Below are positions 1 to 5,720 of a stretch of 8,901 bases of DNA, one piece after another (positions within the stretch are counted from its first letter, which is position 1; each line of letters starts with the position of its first letter). The DNA is taken from NCBI GenBank assembly GCA_023954595.1, contig JAGSHJ010000108.1, positions 1-8,901 of the forward strand. The letters run 5' to 3'. A program made the position numbers and the translations under genes. Source of the DNA: Bacteriovoracaceae bacterium (lineage in GTDB: Bacteria; Bdellovibrionota; Bacteriovoracia; Bacteriovoracales; Bacteriovoracaceae). A model generated the notes under the pieces. That model did not search any database and was not told where the DNA came from. It saw only the letters and a list, made by a program, of their open reading frames with translations.

Positions 1-101
1 CTCTTAAATTTCTCAAGGTGGCTATTTAGATCCTCTTTATTAAATCGAGAGCTATTCGGGTTTGCCTGTGTCTGAAATTTTACGTTAATTTTCGTCTTCA
101 T
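1..101 (-). CDS. Unrecognised protein, N-terminal 33 codons only (runs off the window)
   Basis: An ATG at 101-99 opens a frame that stays open to the window edge. The ribosome binding site AAGGA (112-108) lies 6 nt upstream. The visible start is MKTKINVKFQ, followed by a polar stretch rich in Asn, Lys and Glu. There is no signal peptide or membrane segment in the visible part, so a cytoplasmic product is likely. The gene begins 18 bp after the stop codon of the acyl-CoA dehydrogenase on the same strand, with no terminator between them, so the two are probably co-transcribed. I do not recognise the family and too little is visible to assign a function. The start is well supported by the ribosome binding site; the identity is unknown. 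Confidence 0.6.
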   Translation of the reverse strand, partial: MKTKINVKFQTQANPNSSRFNKEDLNSHLEKFK

Positions 102-119
102 GGTTTTTCCTTCTAATGA

Positions 120-1250
120 TTAAAGATATTGCTTTCTTAAAGATCGAGCGATTACGATTTTTTGCACTTGGTTTGTACCTTCCACAATTTGAAGAACTTT
201 TGCATCTCTCATATAACGCTCTACTGGATACTCAGTAGTGTAGCCAACACCGCCGTGAATTTGTACCGAGTCAGTTGTTACACTCATTGCTGTGTCAGTT
301 GCTTTCATTTTTGCCATTGAAGCAAGCTTTACATCTTCTTTGTTACTATCCAGTTTTTGAGCGGCTGCATTTACCAATAGGCGAGATGCTTCAATCTCAG
401 TGGCCATATCGGCCATCATCCACTGTAATCCTTGGAAGTCAAATATAGGTTGGTTGAATTGCTTTCTTTCTAAAGAATATTTAATCGCCTCATCAAGCGC
501 TCTTTGAGAAAGTCCTACTGCAATTGATCCAATTGTAATTCTACCAGCAGCTAAGGCACTTTTCGCAATCTTAAAGCCTTCACCTTCAGCACCAAGCATA
601 TTCTCTTGAGGAACAAAACAATTCTCAAAAACAAGTTCTCTAGTAGGACTTGTTCTCCAGCCCATCTTATTTTCTTTTTTACCGTAACCAAATCCTTCCT
701 GCCCATCTTCAACGATAAAGGCCGAAATTCCCCTGCCGCCGTCACCACCAGTTCTGGCCATGACAACATAAGTTTTTGCAACACCACCAGAAGTGATCCA
801 CATTTTGGAGCCGTTTAGGACATATCCACCTTCTGTTTTCTTAGCAGTCGTCTTTAGTGCGCCTGCATCAGAGCCAGCATGGGACTCAGAAAGACAAAAA
901 GCTGCAATCTCTTCACCGCTAGTTAACTCTGGAAGGTATTTTTGTTTTTGTTCTTGTGTTCCAAAGTTACTAAGCATTCCTTGAACCATTGTGGAAACAG
1001 AAACTGTAACTGCATATGGGACAGAGCTTTTAGCAACTTCTTCTAATACAGCACAGAAATCTTCATATCCAAGACCTGCACCGCCGAATTCCTCTGGAAG
1101 AGTCATTCCTGTAAGACCTAATTGGCCCATTTCATTAAAAATCTCTTTTCGAAACTTACCCTGCGCGTCGTCCTCTTCCATAAATGGTTCAATTCTATCC
1201 TGACGAAACTTGTTTACGCTGTTAATTAATTCTTGTCTAAAATCAGTCAT
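120..1250 (-). CDS. Acyl-CoA dehydrogenase, short-chain/butyryl-CoA-like class
   Basis: This FAD enzyme would perform the first step of beta-oxidation, turning acyl-CoA into trans-2-enoyl-CoA and passing electrons to electron-transfer flavoprotein. It is 376 aa, the usual family length. Visible motifs are EEFGGAGLG (53-61), the flavin/substrate loop FCLSESHAGSDAG (118-130), KMWITSGG (149-156), the QIHGGVGY helix (330-337) and VERYMRDAKVLQIVEGTNQ (343-361). The catalytic base is Glu357 of the EGT motif, and the alternative base position used by isovaleryl-CoA dehydrogenases is Gly236. I chose ATG at 1250 rather than an in-frame TTG at 1268: AGGAG (1262-1258) sits 7 nt before the ATG and would fall inside the coding region of the longer form. 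It is divergent from fadBA, which supplies the following three steps, so a role in fatty-acid degradation is the simplest reading. Exact chain-length preference cannot be read from sequence alone. Confidence 0.93.
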   Translation of the reverse strand: MTDFRQELINSVNKFRQDRIEPFMEEDDAQGKFRKEIFNEMGQLGLTGMTLPEEFGGAGLGYEDFCAVLEEVAKSSVPYAVTVSVSTMVQGMLSNFGTQEQKQKYLPELTSGEEIAAFCLSESHAGSDAGALKTTAKKTEGGYVLNGSKMWITSGGVAKTYVVMARTGGDGGRGISAFIVEDGQEGFGYGKKENKMGWRTSPTRELVFENCFVPQENMLGAEGEGFKIAKSALAAGRITIGSIAVGLSQRALDEAIKYSLERKQFNQPIFDFQGLQWMMADMATEIEASRLLVNAAAQKLDSNKEDVKLASMAKMKATDTAMSVTTDSVQIHGGVGYTTEYPVERYMRDAKVLQIVEGTNQVQKIVIARSLRKQYL

Positions 1251-1276
1251 TTGGCATCTCCTGTACAATTGTGGGT

Positions 1277-1285
1277 TTTATACCA
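1277..1285 (-). promoter_or_regulatory. Extended -10 promoter of the acyl-CoA dehydrogenase gene
   Basis: Read on the minus strand, 1285-1277 is TGGTATAAA, a TG-N-TATAAA extended -10 element. There is no convincing -35, as is usual for extended -10 promoters. Transcription would start near 1270, giving a leader of about 20 nt before the ATG at 1250. It mirrors the fadB promoter on the other strand. Sequence-based prediction only. Confidence 0.55.
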
Positions 1286-1311
1286 ATTTGAGGTTATAAG
1301 TTCCAGATATC

Positions 1312-1358
1312 TTTGCTGTACGCCGCGGCAAAATTGAGTATCGCTATCAGAATCTAGC
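1312..1358. promoter_or_regulatory. Inverted repeats in the divergent promoter region, possible operator
   Basis: Between the two divergent promoters lie two small dyads. TTTGC at 1312-1316 and GCAAA at 1328-1332 enclose 11 bp that include the palindrome GCCGCGGC (1322-1329), conspicuously GC-rich for this AT-rich region. GCTA (1343-1346) and TAGC (1355-1358) are spaced by 8 bp, and the right arm falls where a fadB -35 would be. Either could be a binding site for a TetR- or GntR-type fatty-acid regulator controlling both directions. The dyads are seen; the regulatory role is inferred and no regulator gene is present in the window. Confidence 0.25.
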
Positions 1359-1374
1359 TTCGTTTCTCGGCGCA

Positions 1375-1383
1375 TGGTAAAAT
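1375..1383 (+). promoter_or_regulatory. Extended -10 promoter of fadBA
   Basis: TGGTAAAAT matches TG-N-TATAAT with a single difference in the hexamer (TAAAAT, 1378-1383). At 17-bp spacing the -35 would be TAGCTT (1355-1360), which is poor, so the TG extension probably matters. The start would be near 1390, followed by the strong ribosome binding site AAGGAG (1402-1407), 5 nt before the fadB ATG. Confidence 0.55.
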
Positions 1384-1412
1384 AGCTCGAAATCTTTTAT
1401 TAAGGAGAAAAT

Positions 1413-3560
1413 ATGTTGTTTGACGGTAAGTCCATCCAAGTGGATGTGAAAGACGAAATTGCTCACGTTGTATTCAATATTAAAGACAGTTCTGCAAATG
1501 TTATTGGGAACTTGATGATGGATGAGCTACCAAAAGCTTTGGCAGCTGTTCAAGGCGATAAAAATGCCAAAGGTATGATCTTTAGAAGTGAGAAAGAACA
1601 CTTCATTTTTGGAGCAGACATCACTGAATTCATGCAGCATTTCAAAAAGTCTAATGAAGAACTTTATAAGTGGCTTATGAATATGAATGCCACCCTTAAT
1701 GGTTTTGAAGATTTAAATATCCCAACAGTTGTTGCAATCAACGGCTTTGCTCTTGGTGGTGGATTTGAAGTTTGTCTATGTGCAGACTTTAGAGTTGCTG
1801 CGAAAAAGGCAAAGCTTGGTCTTCCAGAGACTAAGCTTGGTATTATGCCTGGTTGGGGAGGAAGTGTCAGACTTCCAAGAATATCTGGTGCTGATAACGC
1901 TATTGAGTGGATCACTTCTGGTAAACAGTACAAGGCCCAAGACGCATTAAAAATTGGAGCAGTAGATGCTGTTGTTGAAAATGACCAAGTCGTCGACGCT
2001 GCCCTAACTCTATTAGACAGAGCTATAAAGGGAGAGTTGGATTACCAAAAAAGACGCCAAGCTAAAAAATCACCATTAAGACTTAACAAGATCGAAGGGA
2101 TGATGACCTTTGAAACCGCAAAGGGCTTTGTAAAAGGTATTGCCGGTTCAAACTACCCAGCACCTGTTAAGGCCGTTGAAGTTATGCAAGTTGCTGCTGG
2201 AATGCAAAGAGATGATGCTCTTCAAATCGAGGCCCGTGCTTTCGCTGAGCTTTCTCATACAGATGCCGCACAAAATCTTGTTACAGTATTTCTAGGGGAC
2301 CAATACCTTAAAAAGGTTTCCAAAAAGTGGACTAAAGACGCAAGTAAAGTGGAAAAGGCCGCAGTTCTTGGAGCTGGAATCATGGGCGGGGGGATTGCTT
2401 ATCAATCCGCATCAAAGGGCACTCCAATTGTTATGAAAGACATTAATGAGAGTGCTATTGAGTTAGGTCTTGGAGAGGCAAATAAGCTTTTAAAAAAGCA
2501 AGTAGATAGAAAGAAAATAAACGCGGAACAAATGGGTGCAACCCTTGGAAAAATTCGTCCGGCACTAAGCTACGGAGATTTCAAAGATGTGGACATGGTT
2601 GTTGAGGCAGTTGTTGAAAACAAAAATGTTAAAAAGAGTGTTCTTCCAGAGGTTGAGGCCAATGTTGGAGAAGATTCTATAATTGCTTCCAATACCTCCA
2701 CCATTTCTATTACTGATCTTGCAACCTCACTTAAAAGACCAGAGAACTTTTGCGGTATGCACTTTTTTAATCCGGTTCACCGCATGCCTTTGGTTGAGAT
2801 CATCAGAGGGGAGAAAACTAGTGATAAGGCAATTGCTAAGACTGTTCAGTATGCTCTTCAGATGGGCAAGACTCCAATCGTTGTTAATGACTGCGCGGGC
2901 TTCTTAGTTAATAGAGTGTTGTTTCCTTACTTCAATGGCTTCAATTTATTAATTGCTGATGGCGTCGATTACAAAAGAATCGACAAAGTTATGGAGAAAT
3001 TTGGTTGGCCTATGGGACCTGCCTATCTAATGGATGTAGTTGGAATTGATACTGGGGATCACGCTGCAGCTATTATGGCCGAAGAATTTCCAGATCGAAT
3101 GAAGATGCAAGACAAGACTATTGTGGAACTTATGCATGAGAAAAAGCGCCTAGGTCAAAAAAATGGAATTGGCTTTTATAAGTATGAACTAGACAGGAAA
3201 GGGAAGCTTAAGAAGTCTCTTGATCCTGAGACTGAAAAAATTGTTCAAGAGGCCGCAAAGAGATCTATCGAAATCACTGACGAGGAGATCATTGATCGCA
3301 TGATGCTACCTATGATCTTTGAATGCGCAAGGTGTTTGGAAGAGGGCATTGTTAACACTCCAATTGAAGTTGATATGGGACTTCTTTTAGGGCTTGGCTT
3401 TCCTCCATTTAGAGCAGGCGCGCTTAAGTATGCTGATGATGTTGGTCTATCGAATATAATTGAGAAAAGTAAAAACTATATTGAACTTGGCGAGCTATAC
3501 CGTCCGACAGATGGTCTAGTAGAGAGAGCTAAGAGCAATAGTAATTATTATCAAAACTAG
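1413..3560 (+). CDS. fadB: Fatty-acid oxidation complex alpha subunit FadB (enoyl-CoA hydratase / 3-hydroxyacyl-CoA dehydrogenase)
   Basis: This bifunctional cytosolic enzyme hydrates trans-2-enoyl-CoA and then oxidises L-3-hydroxyacyl-CoA with NAD+; with FadA it forms the alpha2-beta2 trifunctional complex. The 715 aa match the usual FadB length. Residues 1 to about 190 are the crotonase domain, with oxyanion-hole loop FGADI (66-70) and both catalytic acids, Glu119 (in GGGFEV) and Glu139 (in LGLPET). A helical linker follows to about 310. The NAD-binding domain starts at about 312 with GAGIMG (320-325) and the NAD-selecting acid Asp343. The dehydrogenase dyad is His450 (GMHFFNPV) and Glu462, with SNTSTISI (426-433) before it. 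Two C-terminal 3HCDH domains fill about 494-590 and 620-715. As I recall them, Glu119, Glu139 and His450 have the same numbers in E. coli FadB, so the spacing is gap-free across three sites. ATG at 1413 has AAGGAG 5 nt upstream. Nothing is missing or broken. Confidence 0.97.
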   Translation: MLFDGKSIQVDVKDEIAHVVFNIKDSSANVIGNLMMDELPKALAAVQGDKNAKGMIFRSEKEHFIFGADITEFMQHFKKSNEELYKWLMNMNATLNGFEDLNIPTVVAINGFALGGGFEVCLCADFRVAAKKAKLGLPETKLGIMPGWGGSVRLPRISGADNAIEWITSGKQYKAQDALKIGAVDAVVENDQVVDAALTLLDRAIKGELDYQKRRQAKKSPLRLNKIEGMMTFETAKGFVKGIAGSNYPAPVKAVEVMQVAAGMQRDDALQIEARAFAELSHTDAAQNLVTVFLGDQYLKKVSKKWTKDASKVEKAAVLGAGIMGGGIAYQSASKGTPIVMKDINESAIELGLGEANKLLKKQVDRKKINAEQMGATLGKIRPALSYGDFKDVDMVVEAVVENKNVKKSVLPEVEANVGEDSIIASNTSTISITDLATSLKRPENFCGMHFFNPVHRMPLVEIIRGEKTSDKAIAKTVQYALQMGKTPIVVNDCAGFLVNRVLFPYFNGFNLLIADGVDYKRIDKVMEKFGWPMGPAYLMDVVGIDTGDHAAAIMAEEFPDRMKMQDKTIVELMHEKKRLGQKNGIGFYKYELDRKGKLKKSLDPETEKIVQEAAKRSIEITDEEIIDRMMLPMIFECARCLEEGIVNTPIEVDMGLLLGLGFPPFRAGALKYADDVGLSNIIEKSKNYIELGELYRPTDGLVERAKSNSNYYQN

Positions 3561-3569
3561 GGGACATAT

Positions 3570-4733
3570 ATGAAAAGAGTGGTGGTAGTAGACGCCGTTA
3601 GAACGGCAATGGGAAAATCCAAAAATGGATCTTTCAGAAACGTAAGAGCAGAAGAGCTTTCAGCTGCTCTGATGGAAGCGATCCTGGATCGTAACCCGTC
3701 AGTTGATCCAGCTGAGATTGAAGATATTATCTGGGGTTGTGTTCAGCAAACCCTGGAGCAGGGATACAATATCGCAAGAAACGCGGCCCTTTTAACTAGA
3801 ATTCCAAAGAGTGTATCTGCTCAAACAGTGAATAGACTTTGTGGATCTTCAATGACAGCACTTCACATGGCCACTCAAGGTATTATGAGCGGCAGCGGTG
3901 AAGTTTATCTAGTAGGTGGAGTAGAGCACATGGGCCATGTTCCTATGACTCATGGAGTGGATTTTAATCCTGCATTCTCAAAAGTAGCGGCCAAGGCCTC
4001 AGGGTCTATGGGACTTACAGCAGAGATGCTTGCAACTATGCACAAAGTATCGAGAGAGGATCAAGACAAGTTTGCTTTGAGATCTCACCAAAAAGCATAT
4101 GAAGCAAATAAAAGTGGAAGATTTAGTGATGAAATCGTTCCTGTAGAAGGCCATGATGATAATGGAATTCCTTATCTTGTGAAACAAGATGAAGTTGTCA
4201 GACCTGACGCTAGTCTTGAGGCACTCGGAACACTAAGACCTGTTTTTAATCCAAGGGGTGGAAGTGTTACTGCTGGAAACAGCTCCGCTTTAAGTGATGG
4301 AGCAAGTTGTCTTTTGGTTATGAGTGAAGATAAAGCAAAAGAGCTTGGCCTTGAACCAATGGCATTTGTTAAGTCTATGGCCGCAGCAGGGTGTGATCCA
4401 TCCATTATGGGCTATGGGCCAGTTCCTGCTTCACAAAAAGCATTAAAAAGAGCAGGTATGAAAGCTGAAGATGTTGATCTTTGGGAGCTAAATGAGGCCT
4501 TCGCTGCACAATCACTTCCGGTACTAAAGGACCTAGGACTTCTGGAGACTATGGAAGATAAAGTAAATGTTAACGGTGGAGCAATTGCTCTTGGACACCC
4601 ACTTGGTTGCTCTGGTGCCAGAATTGTTGGGACTCTTCTACATGAGATGAAAAAACGTGATCTTAAAACTGGTGTCGCTACTATGTGTATTGGTTTAGGC
4701 CAAGGGGTAGCGACAGTATTTGAAAGAGAATAG
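3570..4733 (+). CDS. fadA: 3-ketoacyl-CoA thiolase FadA (fatty-acid oxidation complex beta subunit)
   Basis: It cleaves 3-ketoacyl-CoA with CoA to release acetyl-CoA and an acyl-CoA shortened by two carbons, the last step of the beta-oxidation cycle, within the complex with FadB. At 387 aa it has the standard FadA length. The nucleophile is Cys91 in NRLCGSS (88-94). The other catalytic residues are His343 in GHPLGCSGAR (342-351) and Cys373 in CIGLGQG (373-379). The NEAFAAQ motif lies in the second half. From memory, Cys91, His343 and Cys373 carry the same numbers in E. coli FadA. The gene starts 9 bp after the fadB stop, and its purine-rich ribosome binding site AGGGGA overlaps the fadB stop codon, which suggests translational coupling and matched subunit amounts. 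The fadBA unit ends at the terminator 27 bp downstream. Confidence 0.97.
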   Translation: MKRVVVVDAVRTAMGKSKNGSFRNVRAEELSAALMEAILDRNPSVDPAEIEDIIWGCVQQTLEQGYNIARNAALLTRIPKSVSAQTVNRLCGSSMTALHMATQGIMSGSGEVYLVGGVEHMGHVPMTHGVDFNPAFSKVAAKASGSMGLTAEMLATMHKVSREDQDKFALRSHQKAYEANKSGRFSDEIVPVEGHDDNGIPYLVKQDEVVRPDASLEALGTLRPVFNPRGGSVTAGNSSALSDGASCLLVMSEDKAKELGLEPMAFVKSMAAAGCDPSIMGYGPVPASQKALKRAGMKAEDVDLWELNEAFAAQSLPVLKDLGLLETMEDKVNVNGGAIALGHPLGCSGARIVGTLLHEMKKRDLKTGVATMCIGLGQGVATVFERE

Positions 4734-4760
4734 AACCAGAACTACATTTTAAAATAAATG

Positions 4761-4787
4761 AATGCTCCAGAAATGGAGCATTTTTTT
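4761..4787 (+). terminator. Intrinsic terminator of fadBA
   Basis: AATGCTCCA (4761-4769) and TGGAGCATT (4774-4782) form a perfect 9-bp stem closed by a GAAA tetraloop, followed by a run of seven T (4781-4787). It sits 27 nt after the fadA stop. This is a textbook Rho-independent terminator and separates fadBA transcription from the small-peptide locus downstream. Confidence 0.93.
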
Positions 4788-4847
4788 GTTATTTCAATTT
4801 CATTATTGAAAGACTTCACACCCACTATCTGAATACAAAAGAACATT

Positions 4848-4902
4848 GAACTGCATTGCTGTAGAAAGCATGCAGCTTCCGTAACTCCCCAATGATGGGG
4901 AG
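4848..4902 (+). other. Two tandem RNA hairpins in the leader of the 27-aa ORF
   Basis: Hairpin 1: CTGCATTGCT (4851-4860) pairs with AGCATGCAG (4867-4875), with one bulged T and a GTAGAA loop. It can be lengthened by GAA (4848-4850) with TTC (4877-4879). Hairpin 2: CTCCCCA (4885-4891) pairs with TGGGGAG (4896-4902), 7 bp around a 4-nt loop. Its 3' arm ends 10 nt before the ribosome binding site of the small ORF. Neither has a proper T-run, so they look like leader structure rather than terminators. I found no confident promoter for this leader; TTGAAA at 4806-4811 is -35-like but lacks a well-spaced -10. Confidence 0.5.
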
Positions 4903-4925
4903 CCTTTTAACCAAAGGTGAATGTT

Positions 4926-5009
4926 ATGGAAGACATAATCAGGGTTTTGACTTTGATTAAGCTAGTATTGGATGTTGTTAATTCAATTCTAGATTTAATC
5001 AAACGATGA
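4926..5009 (+). CDS. 27-aa amphipathic helical peptide, candidate type I toxin (TisB-like)
   Basis: The frame runs from ATG 4926 to TGA 5007-5009, with ribosome binding site AAAGGTGA (4913-4920) 5 nt upstream. The peptide begins MEDIIRVLTL and ends SILDLIKR. Fifteen of 27 residues are Ile, Leu or Val; there is no Gly, Pro, Cys or aromatic residue. Polar residues fall at 2/3, 6, 9, 12, 16, 19/20, 23 and 26/27, an unbroken 3-4 spacing that puts them on one face of a helix spanning the whole chain. Charged residues balance to about zero. This resembles membrane-acting peptides such as TisB, including a K-L-x(3)-x(8)-x-K pattern, and also delta-hemolysin-like peptides; the TisB comparison is from memory and is not proof of homology. 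Stem-loops upstream and downstream and an antisense promoter (5056-5084) support a type I toxin-antitoxin reading. Alternatives are a leader peptide, a small membrane regulator or chance. Whether it is translated is unproven. Confidence 0.55.
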   Translation: MEDIIRVLTLIKLVLDVVNSILDLIKR

Positions 5010-5013
5010 TTTA

Positions 5014-5037
5014 GGTGGGGTCCTACAACACCCCACC
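5014..5037 (+). other. GC-rich hairpin just after the 27-aa ORF
   Basis: GGTGGGGT (5014-5021) and ACCCCACC (5030-5037) form a perfect 8-bp stem with an 8-nt loop, 4 nt after the stop codon of the small ORF. No T-run follows, so it is not a standard Rho-independent terminator. It could protect the 3' end of a short mRNA or serve as the recognition loop for an antisense RNA. An overlapping alternative pairing of AGGTGG (5013-5018) with CCACCT (5036-5041) is possible. Confidence 0.6.
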
Positions 5038-5055
5038 ACCTGATCATGTTCTAAT

Positions 5056-5084
5056 ATTTTAGCAAATCCCAAATAGGCCAGCAA
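5056..5084 (-). promoter_or_regulatory. Predicted antisense promoter reading across the 27-aa ORF
   Basis: On the minus strand there is TTGCTG (5084-5079), a 17-bp spacer, then TAAAAT (5061-5056) preceded by TGC, giving the extended -10 TGCTAAAAT. This is among the better promoters in the window and there is no minus-strand gene for it to serve. Transcription would begin near 5049 and run leftwards through the 3' hairpin, the small ORF and its leader, giving a cis-encoded antisense RNA. No clean minus-strand terminator is visible right after the ORF; the fadBA terminator stem at 4761-4782 might stop it. Confidence 0.4.
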
Positions 5085-5303
5085 GTAGATAAGGCTATAT
5101 TCCAAACTGAAACAGGCCTCAATTCATCCGTCTGAAATCACAAGAAATAAAATTAAAATCTCAAACAAAACTATATATAAATTACCATGGGTGTTGTGTT
5201 TTTTTTTGCGTGGTGCGTTAGGTTTTGTGGTGAGTTTTAAACCAAGAAATAACTTAACAAGGTTTGGATATAAACCCTTTGAATTATAAATAAGGATTAA
5301 ATT
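5085..5303. other. Non-coding stretch with A/C-rich then G/T-rich tracts
   Basis: I see no gene in this part. From about 5130 to 5187 the plus strand is A-rich with few G. From 5188 to 5238 it switches abruptly: 47 of 51 bases are G or T, including nine T at 5199-5207. CTCAAACAAAAC (5160-5171) and GTTTTGTGGTGAG (5222-5234) are imperfectly complementary, so the two halves could fold together. Close to the next gene, TATAAA at 5269-5274 is a possible -10 without a good -35. It lies inside an imperfect inverted repeat, AAGGTTT (5259-5266 region) against AAACCCTT (5272-5279), which could be an operator. AAGGA (5292-5296) is the ribosome binding site of the gene at 5304. Confidence 0.35.
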
Positions 5304-5561
5304 ATGAAAAAGCTATTAGCTGGATTAACATTAATAGCTACAATGACATCATTTGCAGATGAATTTTGTGGCAATCCAGAAAAATTAGATTTAGTAGATT
5401 TTGGTGAGATAAATTCCGTTATTACTTTTAAAGGTGGTATCACTAAAACGTTCGATGGTGATGAAACTTTCCGTCTGGGTGGTATTGTTGCAAGTGCAAT
5501 CGCTAATGATTTAATAATTTGTGTCTCTGATAAAGGTTATATAATGTCGGTTTCTAAGTAG
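5304..5561 (+). CDS. Small secreted protein with two cysteines, unrecognised
   Basis: The 85-aa product has a clear Sec signal peptide: MKK, a hydrophobic core (LLAGLTLIATMT), and a likely signal peptidase I site after SFA at residues 16-18. The mature chain of about 67 aa starts DEFCGNP. It is acidic to neutral and looks beta-rich, with alternating hydrophobic residues around 36-42 and 68-74. It has two cysteines, Cys22 and Cys73, placed near the two ends and able to form one disulfide in the periplasm or outside the cell. There is no lipobox and no membrane segment after the signal. The start is supported by AAGGA 7 nt upstream. It stands alone: an upstream gene-free region, and a convergent gene downstream behind a terminator. 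I do not recognise a family. Confidence 0.8.
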   Translation: MKKLLAGLTLIATMTSFADEFCGNPEKLDLVDFGEINSVITFKGGITKTFDGDETFRLGGIVASAIANDLIICVSDKGYIMSVSK

Positions 5562-5574
5562 CACTAGACATCGA

Positions 5575-5606
5575 TTAAGTCTCTGTTTTGAAAATCAGAG
5601 TCTTAA
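5575..5606 (+). other. Hairpin after the small secreted protein gene
   Basis: TTAAGTCTCTG (5575-5585) pairs with CAGAGTCTTAA (5596-5606), 11 positions with one T-T mismatch, around a 10-nt loop. It begins 14 nt after the stop codon. No T-run follows, so it may be a weak or Rho-assisted terminator or an mRNA 3'-end stabiliser. Confidence 0.4.
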
Positions 5607-5675
5607 ATCAAACTTCACGCCGAACACGAAAGATCGTCCTTAAAATCACGGTTTGATAAAAAATTATAAATAAGA

Positions 5676-5711
5676 TTGAAAAATAAACGCTCTTTTTACA
5701 GAGCGTTTATT
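5676..5711 (-). terminator. Intrinsic terminator of the isovaleryl-CoA dehydrogenase-like gene
   Basis: AATAAACGCTCT (5682-5693) and AGAGCGTTTATT (5700-5711) form a perfect 12-bp stem around a 6-nt loop. Reading the minus strand, the stem is followed by a T-rich tail (TTTTTC, about 5681-5676). It lies 9 bp beyond the stop codon of the minus-strand gene. On the plus strand no T-run follows, so it mainly serves the minus-strand transcript. Confidence 0.88.
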
Positions 5712-5720
5712 GTATATGGA

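Noticed and set aside
606..1203. Open frames on the plus strand across the first acyl-CoA dehydrogenase
   Set aside because: They are the opposite strand of a full-length, motif-complete gene, with no ribosome binding sites and low-complexity products.
1251..1268. TTG at 1268 as the start of the first acyl-CoA dehydrogenase (six extra residues)
   Set aside because: The ribosome binding site AGGAG at 1262-1258 would lie inside this extension, and ATG at 1250 is correctly spaced from it.
4851..4875. LexA-type SOS box upstream of the TisB-like ORF (CTGT...CAG)
   Set aside because: The spacing and right half do not fit the E. coli consensus, and I saw no other LexA-like palindrome nearby, so SOS control is not supported.
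4851..4902. Leader hairpins as an attenuator or second terminator of fadBA
   Set aside because: The stem at 4761-4787 already ends fadBA, and neither later hairpin has a T-run.
5187..5240. ATG at 5187 opening a 17-codon frame in the G/T-rich tract
   Set aside because: There is no ribosome binding site, and the product is simply the translation of the T/G run.
5085..5303. CRISPR array, tRNA or insertion-sequence end in the gene-poor region
   Set aside because: There are no direct repeats of suitable length and spacing, no tRNA cloverleaf or CCA end, and no transposase remnant or terminal inverted repeats.
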